17,473 bases of DNA. Source: Bacteroidales bacterium (GTDB taxonomy: Bacteria > Bacteroidota > Bacteroidia > Bacteroidales > UBA932). Shown here one piece after another: positions 15,049-17,473 of the stretch. The DNA is taken from assembly GCA_017478685.1 (NCBI GenBank), contig JAFVDC010000159.1:1-17473 (forward strand), in the 5' to 3' direction. The notes under the pieces are model-generated. The model searched no databases and was not told where the DNA came from. It was given only the letters and a program-made list of their open reading frames with translations. Both the position numbers and the translations under genes were made by a program. How positions within the stretch are numbered: position 1 is the stretch's first letter; each line of letters opens with the position of its first letter.

Positions 15049-16401
15049 ATGTCCCTTTACAGCTACTTCCGCATAAGCAAGCCTTCGGCCGGAAAGGTTC
15101 CGGAAGGGGAAGTGGACGCTGCGTATAAACGCCTGCGCTCCAGAACTTTCTGGGGCGTTACGGTGGCATATACATTATATTATGTGTGCCGAATGACACT
15201 TGGCGTGGTGAAGCAGCCGCTCATAGACGGCGGCGTGCTCACAGCCGGGCAGCTTGGCGTAATAGGCTCCGCGTTCTACTTTGTCTATGCGGTGGGGAAG
15301 TTCTCAAACGGGTTCATTGCCGACTACTGCAACATCCGCCGTTTCATGGCGGCCGGCATAGGGATTTCGGCCGTCGTAAACCTGATTCTGGCATTGATGG
15401 GGCTTCTGAACGGACCTCTTGGCTTTGGCTCCATAGTGATGATGGTCACCTTCACGCTGTTTTGGGGCGTCAACGGCTGGGCCCAGTCCATGGGCTCCCC
15501 GCCCGGCACCATAAGCCTTTCCCGCTGGTTCCCTCTGTCCCTTAGGGGCCGATACTACAGCATTTTCTCCTCCACTCCGCAGCTTGGCAAGGCAGTTTCC
15601 ATGATGCTTACGGGCTTCATCGTGGCCGCGGCGGGCTGGCAGTGGGGCTTCATGGCCGCTGCGGTTGCCGGAATTATCGGCTTTGCCGTATCCGTGTTTT
15701 TCATCTCCGACACCCCCGAAAGCCAGGGCCTGCCTTCCGTCCAGGAACTCTCCGGAGAAGAGACCAAACCGCTGGACAAACGCCCTACCAGGGAACTCCA
15801 GAAATGGGTGTTCAAGCACCCCGGAATCTGGGTCATAGCCATTTCTACGGCCTTTTTGTATATTACCCAGCACGCGGTTTCGGACTGGGGCGTGCTGTTT
15901 CTCCAGAAGCAGAAAGGATTCTCGCTTGAAGGCGCCACGCAGGTAATAGGACTTGCCGAAATCTTTGGCGTTGCCGGAAACCTTGCCGCCGGCTGGATCT
16001 CGGATGTTTTGCTTAAAGGCAACCGCGTAAAGCCAGTTGTGTTTTCCGGTATTCTGGCGGTGTGCTCCCTTGCCGCATTCCTGTTCCTTGGCGGCGGATT
16101 CTGGGGCAACATGGCCTTTGTGGCCCTGTTTAGTTTTGCCTTCAGCGTGGTGTTCTGCATTGTGGCCGGCCTCATGGCTCTGGACTTCGTGCCCCGCAAG
16201 GCAACCGGAGCCGCCCTTGGCATTGTGGGCATCTCCAGCTATGCCGCCGCAGGCCTCCAGAGCATGGTGAGCGGCTTCCTCATCCAGGGTAATTCTTCGG
16301 CCGAAGTATACAATTTCACCCCCGTATCCATTTTCTGGATAGCGGCGTGCTTCCTGGCCTTCACCCTTCCGGTGATAGGGTGGAAATATCTGAGGAAATA
16401 G
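15049..16401 (+). CDS. MFS transporter of the organophosphate:phosphate antiporter (OPA) type
   Basis: 450 residues with twelve predicted membrane helices in two halves joined by a loop at about 222-255. The family is recognised from YTLYYVCRMTLGVVKQP (helix 1), GKFSNGFIADYCNIRRFMAA (helix 2-3 loop), FWGVNGWAQSMGSPPGTISL (helix 4), FPLSLRGRYYSIFSSTPQLG and, in the second half, AAGWISDVLLKGNR, which parallel GlpT, UhpT and UhpC. Arg48 aligns with GlpT Arg45. The position of the second phosphate-binding arginine (GlpT Arg269, in YLLRYG) seems to be Gln274 (YITQHAVSDW). The substrate is therefore open; it may be an organophosphate or another anion. It starts 3 nt after the HAD gene and forms an operon with it. 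Confidence 0.9.
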   Translation: MSLYSYFRISKPSAGKVPEGEVDAAYKRLRSRTFWGVTVAYTLYYVCRMTLGVVKQPLIDGGVLTAGQLGVIGSAFYFVYAVGKFSNGFIADYCNIRRFMAAGIGISAVVNLILALMGLLNGPLGFGSIVMMVTFTLFWGVNGWAQSMGSPPGTISLSRWFPLSLRGRYYSIFSSTPQLGKAVSMMLTGFIVAAAGWQWGFMAAAVAGIIGFAVSVFFISDTPESQGLPSVQELSGEETKPLDKRPTRELQKWVFKHPGIWVIAISTAFLYITQHAVSDWGVLFLQKQKGFSLEGATQVIGLAEIFGVAGNLAAGWISDVLLKGNRVKPVVFSGILAVCSLAAFLFLGGGFWGNMAFVALFSFAFSVVFCIVAGLMALDFVPRKATGAALGIVGISSYAAAGLQSMVSGFLIQGNSSAEVYNFTPVSIFWIAACFLAFTLPVIGWKYLRK

Positions 16402-16438
16402 CCCCCTGGACCTGGTCCACAGCATGAGGGGCACGGCG

Positions 16439-16517
16439 TTACACAGAAAACCGCGTTTTTGTGTAAATAAAAGCCTTTTGGGCCGCCCGTTACGCGAAAA
16501 CGACCGTTTTTGTGTAA
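16439..16517. repeat. Two related 28-nt hairpins in the MFS-lgt spacer
   Basis: Hairpins at 16439-16466 (TTACACAGAAAAC, loop, GTTTTTGTGTAA) and 16490-16517 (TTACGCGAAAACG, loop, CGTTTTTGTGTAA), 51 bp apart in the same orientation. The left arms differ at two stem positions, but in plus-strand RNA both keep pairing as G-U. The TTTTTGTGTA core also occurs at 6290 and 6508. They are not followed by a T-run, so they are poor classical terminators, though they lie just after the MFS stop. Confidence 0.65.
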
Positions 16518-16566
16518 TCAGATGTCCTGGCTCGGAACAACGGTACAGGGCATACATGCCGGGGTC

Positions 16567-16596
16567 TTGACAATAGCGAGTTTATTGCTAACTTTG
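16567..16596 (+). promoter_or_regulatory. Promoter of lgt
   Basis: TTG at 16567-16569, a 19-nt spacer and TAACTTTG at 16589-16596 fit the Bacteroidetes consensus closely. The lgt ATG at 16601 follows after four bases, again predicting a leaderless or nearly leaderless transcript. Confidence 0.7.
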
Positions 16597-16600
16597 CAGC

Positions 16601-17473
16601 ATGGAAACACTTATTGTACATTGGAATGTAGATCCCGCCATTTTCCATATCGGCGGATTCGAGCTCAGATGGTATTCCCTGCTGTTTGTGAGCGGCTTCA
16701 TCCTGGGCTGGTTCATAATGAAAAGCTTCTTCGGCCGTGAAAAGATAAGCGAGGCCCTCCTGGACCCCATGCTCTATATGCTCCTCATCTGCACCATTGT
16801 TGGCGCACGCCTGGGACACTGCCTGTTCTATGAGCCGGATTACTACCTGGCACCGTTTGTCCAGATGTTCGGCGGCACGGTGTCTCCTCAGGTGGCGGCG
16901 CGCGGGATGACCAACTGGCAGGCTTTCTGGGAGATATTCATGCCCTGGAAAGGCGGCCTGGCAAGCCACGGCGGCACCATTGCAATCATCCTTGGCATCA
17001 TCTGGTATGCCCGCAAATACGGCCCCGCAAACGGCTTCGACTTTGTTTGGGTAATAGACCACATTGCCATTCCGGTTTGCTTTGCAGCCTGCTTCATCCG
17101 TCTTGGAAACCTCTTCAACTCAGAGATTTACGGCGGTCCCACCACCCTTCCCTGGGGCTTTGTGTTTGAGCGCAACGGAGAAACCGTCGCCTGCCATCCC
17201 ACCCAGCTCTACGAAGCCGGCACATACCTTCTCCTTGGCATCCTTCTCATGTGGCTGTACTGGAAAAAACTGGACAAGGTATACCGCGGCACGTTCATCG
17301 GCCTGTTCCTCATTGTGTGCTTCGGCAGCCGTTTCCTCATAGAGTTTGTTAAGAACGACCAAGTGGATTTCGAGGCCAATATGGCCCTCAACATGGGGCA
17401 GCTCCTCTCAATCCCGTTTGTCCTCCTTGGAATAGGCTTCATTGTGTACGCCTTCATAAAGAAGCAGCCGGCG
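16601..17473 (+). CDS. lgt: Prolipoprotein diacylglyceryl transferase (3' end outside window)
   Basis: 291 codons from the ATG to the window edge without a stop. Lgt is the inner-membrane enzyme that transfers diacylglyceryl from phosphatidylglycerol to the lipobox cysteine of prolipoproteins, the first step of lipoprotein maturation. Family signatures are all present: GGFELRWYSLLF near the N-terminus, ICTIVGARLGHCLFYEP (about 63-79), WKGGLASHGG with the conserved His, CFIRLGNLFNSEIYG (the Lgt signature region), CHPTQLYEA, and SRFLIEFVKNDQ near the end. About seven membrane helices can be drawn. The missing part is probably short. It has its own promoter directly before the ATG. The two lipoproteins encoded at the left of the window would be substrates of this pathway. 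Confidence 0.96.
   Translation, partial: METLIVHWNVDPAIFHIGGFELRWYSLLFVSGFILGWFIMKSFFGREKISEALLDPMLYMLLICTIVGARLGHCLFYEPDYYLAPFVQMFGGTVSPQVAARGMTNWQAFWEIFMPWKGGLASHGGTIAIILGIIWYARKYGPANGFDFVWVIDHIAIPVCFAACFIRLGNLFNSEIYGGPTTLPWGFVFERNGETVACHPTQLYEAGTYLLLGILLMWLYWKKLDKVYRGTFIGLFLIVCFGSRFLIEFVKNDQVDFEANMALNMGQLLSIPFVLLGIGFIVYAFIKKQPA

Noticed and set aside
16407..16419. Palindrome TGGACCTGGTCCA, also present at 6187-6199 inside the GerE-type gene
   Set aside because: A 13-base match between two places in 17 kb is expected by chance a few times, and the two sites share no wider context.
15304..16557. A long minus-strand open frame (over 400 codons) opposite the MFS gene
   Set aside because: It is the shadow of a clear MFS transporter in GC-rich codons; its translation is rich in Gly, His and Arg with no membrane or domain pattern.
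16567..16572. TTGACA as a classical sigma-70 -35 box before lgt
   Set aside because: No TATAAT lies 17 nt downstream; its TTG fits the Bacteroidetes -33 element with TAACTTTG 19 nt on.

Overview
The window reads as chromosomal DNA of a member of the Bacteroidetes, most likely order Bacteroidales. Four things point there. The F1Fo ATP synthase cluster has the Bacteroidetes gene order beta-epsilon-a-c-b-delta-alpha-gamma with a short epsilon. Promoters match the Bacteroidetes -33/-7 pattern (TTTG, about 19 nt, TAnnTTTG). Shine-Dalgarno sequences are mostly absent. The left end encodes lipoproteins with an acidic stretch after the lipobox cysteine, next to a propeller-type sensor kinase. The genus cannot be told from sequence alone. 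No rRNA, tRNA, CRISPR array, integrase or transposase gene was seen.

Left part (1-5954): a leftward two-gene operon encodes surface lipoproteins, one with three BIG2 Ig-like domains and one BspA-like leucine-rich-repeat protein that runs off the window. Divergent from it is a rightward two-component pair, a periplasmic-propeller LytS-type histidine kinase and a LytTR response regulator. The 189-bp divergent spacer holds TGAC-core direct repeats at exact 21-bp steps, the geometry used by LytTR regulators, so this pair may control itself and/or the lipoprotein operon.

Middle (5965-6706): a short GerE/LuxR-type DNA-binding-domain gene points leftward. It is followed by about 480 bp without a convincing gene, filled with a 52-bp tandem repeat, repeated hairpins and a 139-bp nested inverted repeat.

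ATP synthase operon (6707-13341): all eight genes (atpD, atpC, atpB, atpE, atpF, atpH, atpA, atpG) are tightly packed or overlapping. Its unusual feature is a set of REP-like palindromic units of the form GTCAT-stem-loop-ATC(T/C). They are inserted in frame in atpB and twice in atpG, and one unit makes up the atpA stop/atpG start junction. A YitT-family membrane protein follows 21 bp later and is probably co-transcribed.

Right part (14302-17473): a terminator-like hairpin and a new promoter precede a HAD phosphatase-like gene and an MFS transporter of the organophosphate antiporter type. A spacer with two related hairpins follows, then lgt (prolipoprotein diacylglyceryl transferase, cut by the window end), the enzyme that would lipidate lipoproteins such as the two at the left end. 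At three genes (kinase, atpD, lgt) the -7 box lies only 4-5 nt before the start codon, which predicts leaderless or nearly leaderless mRNAs.
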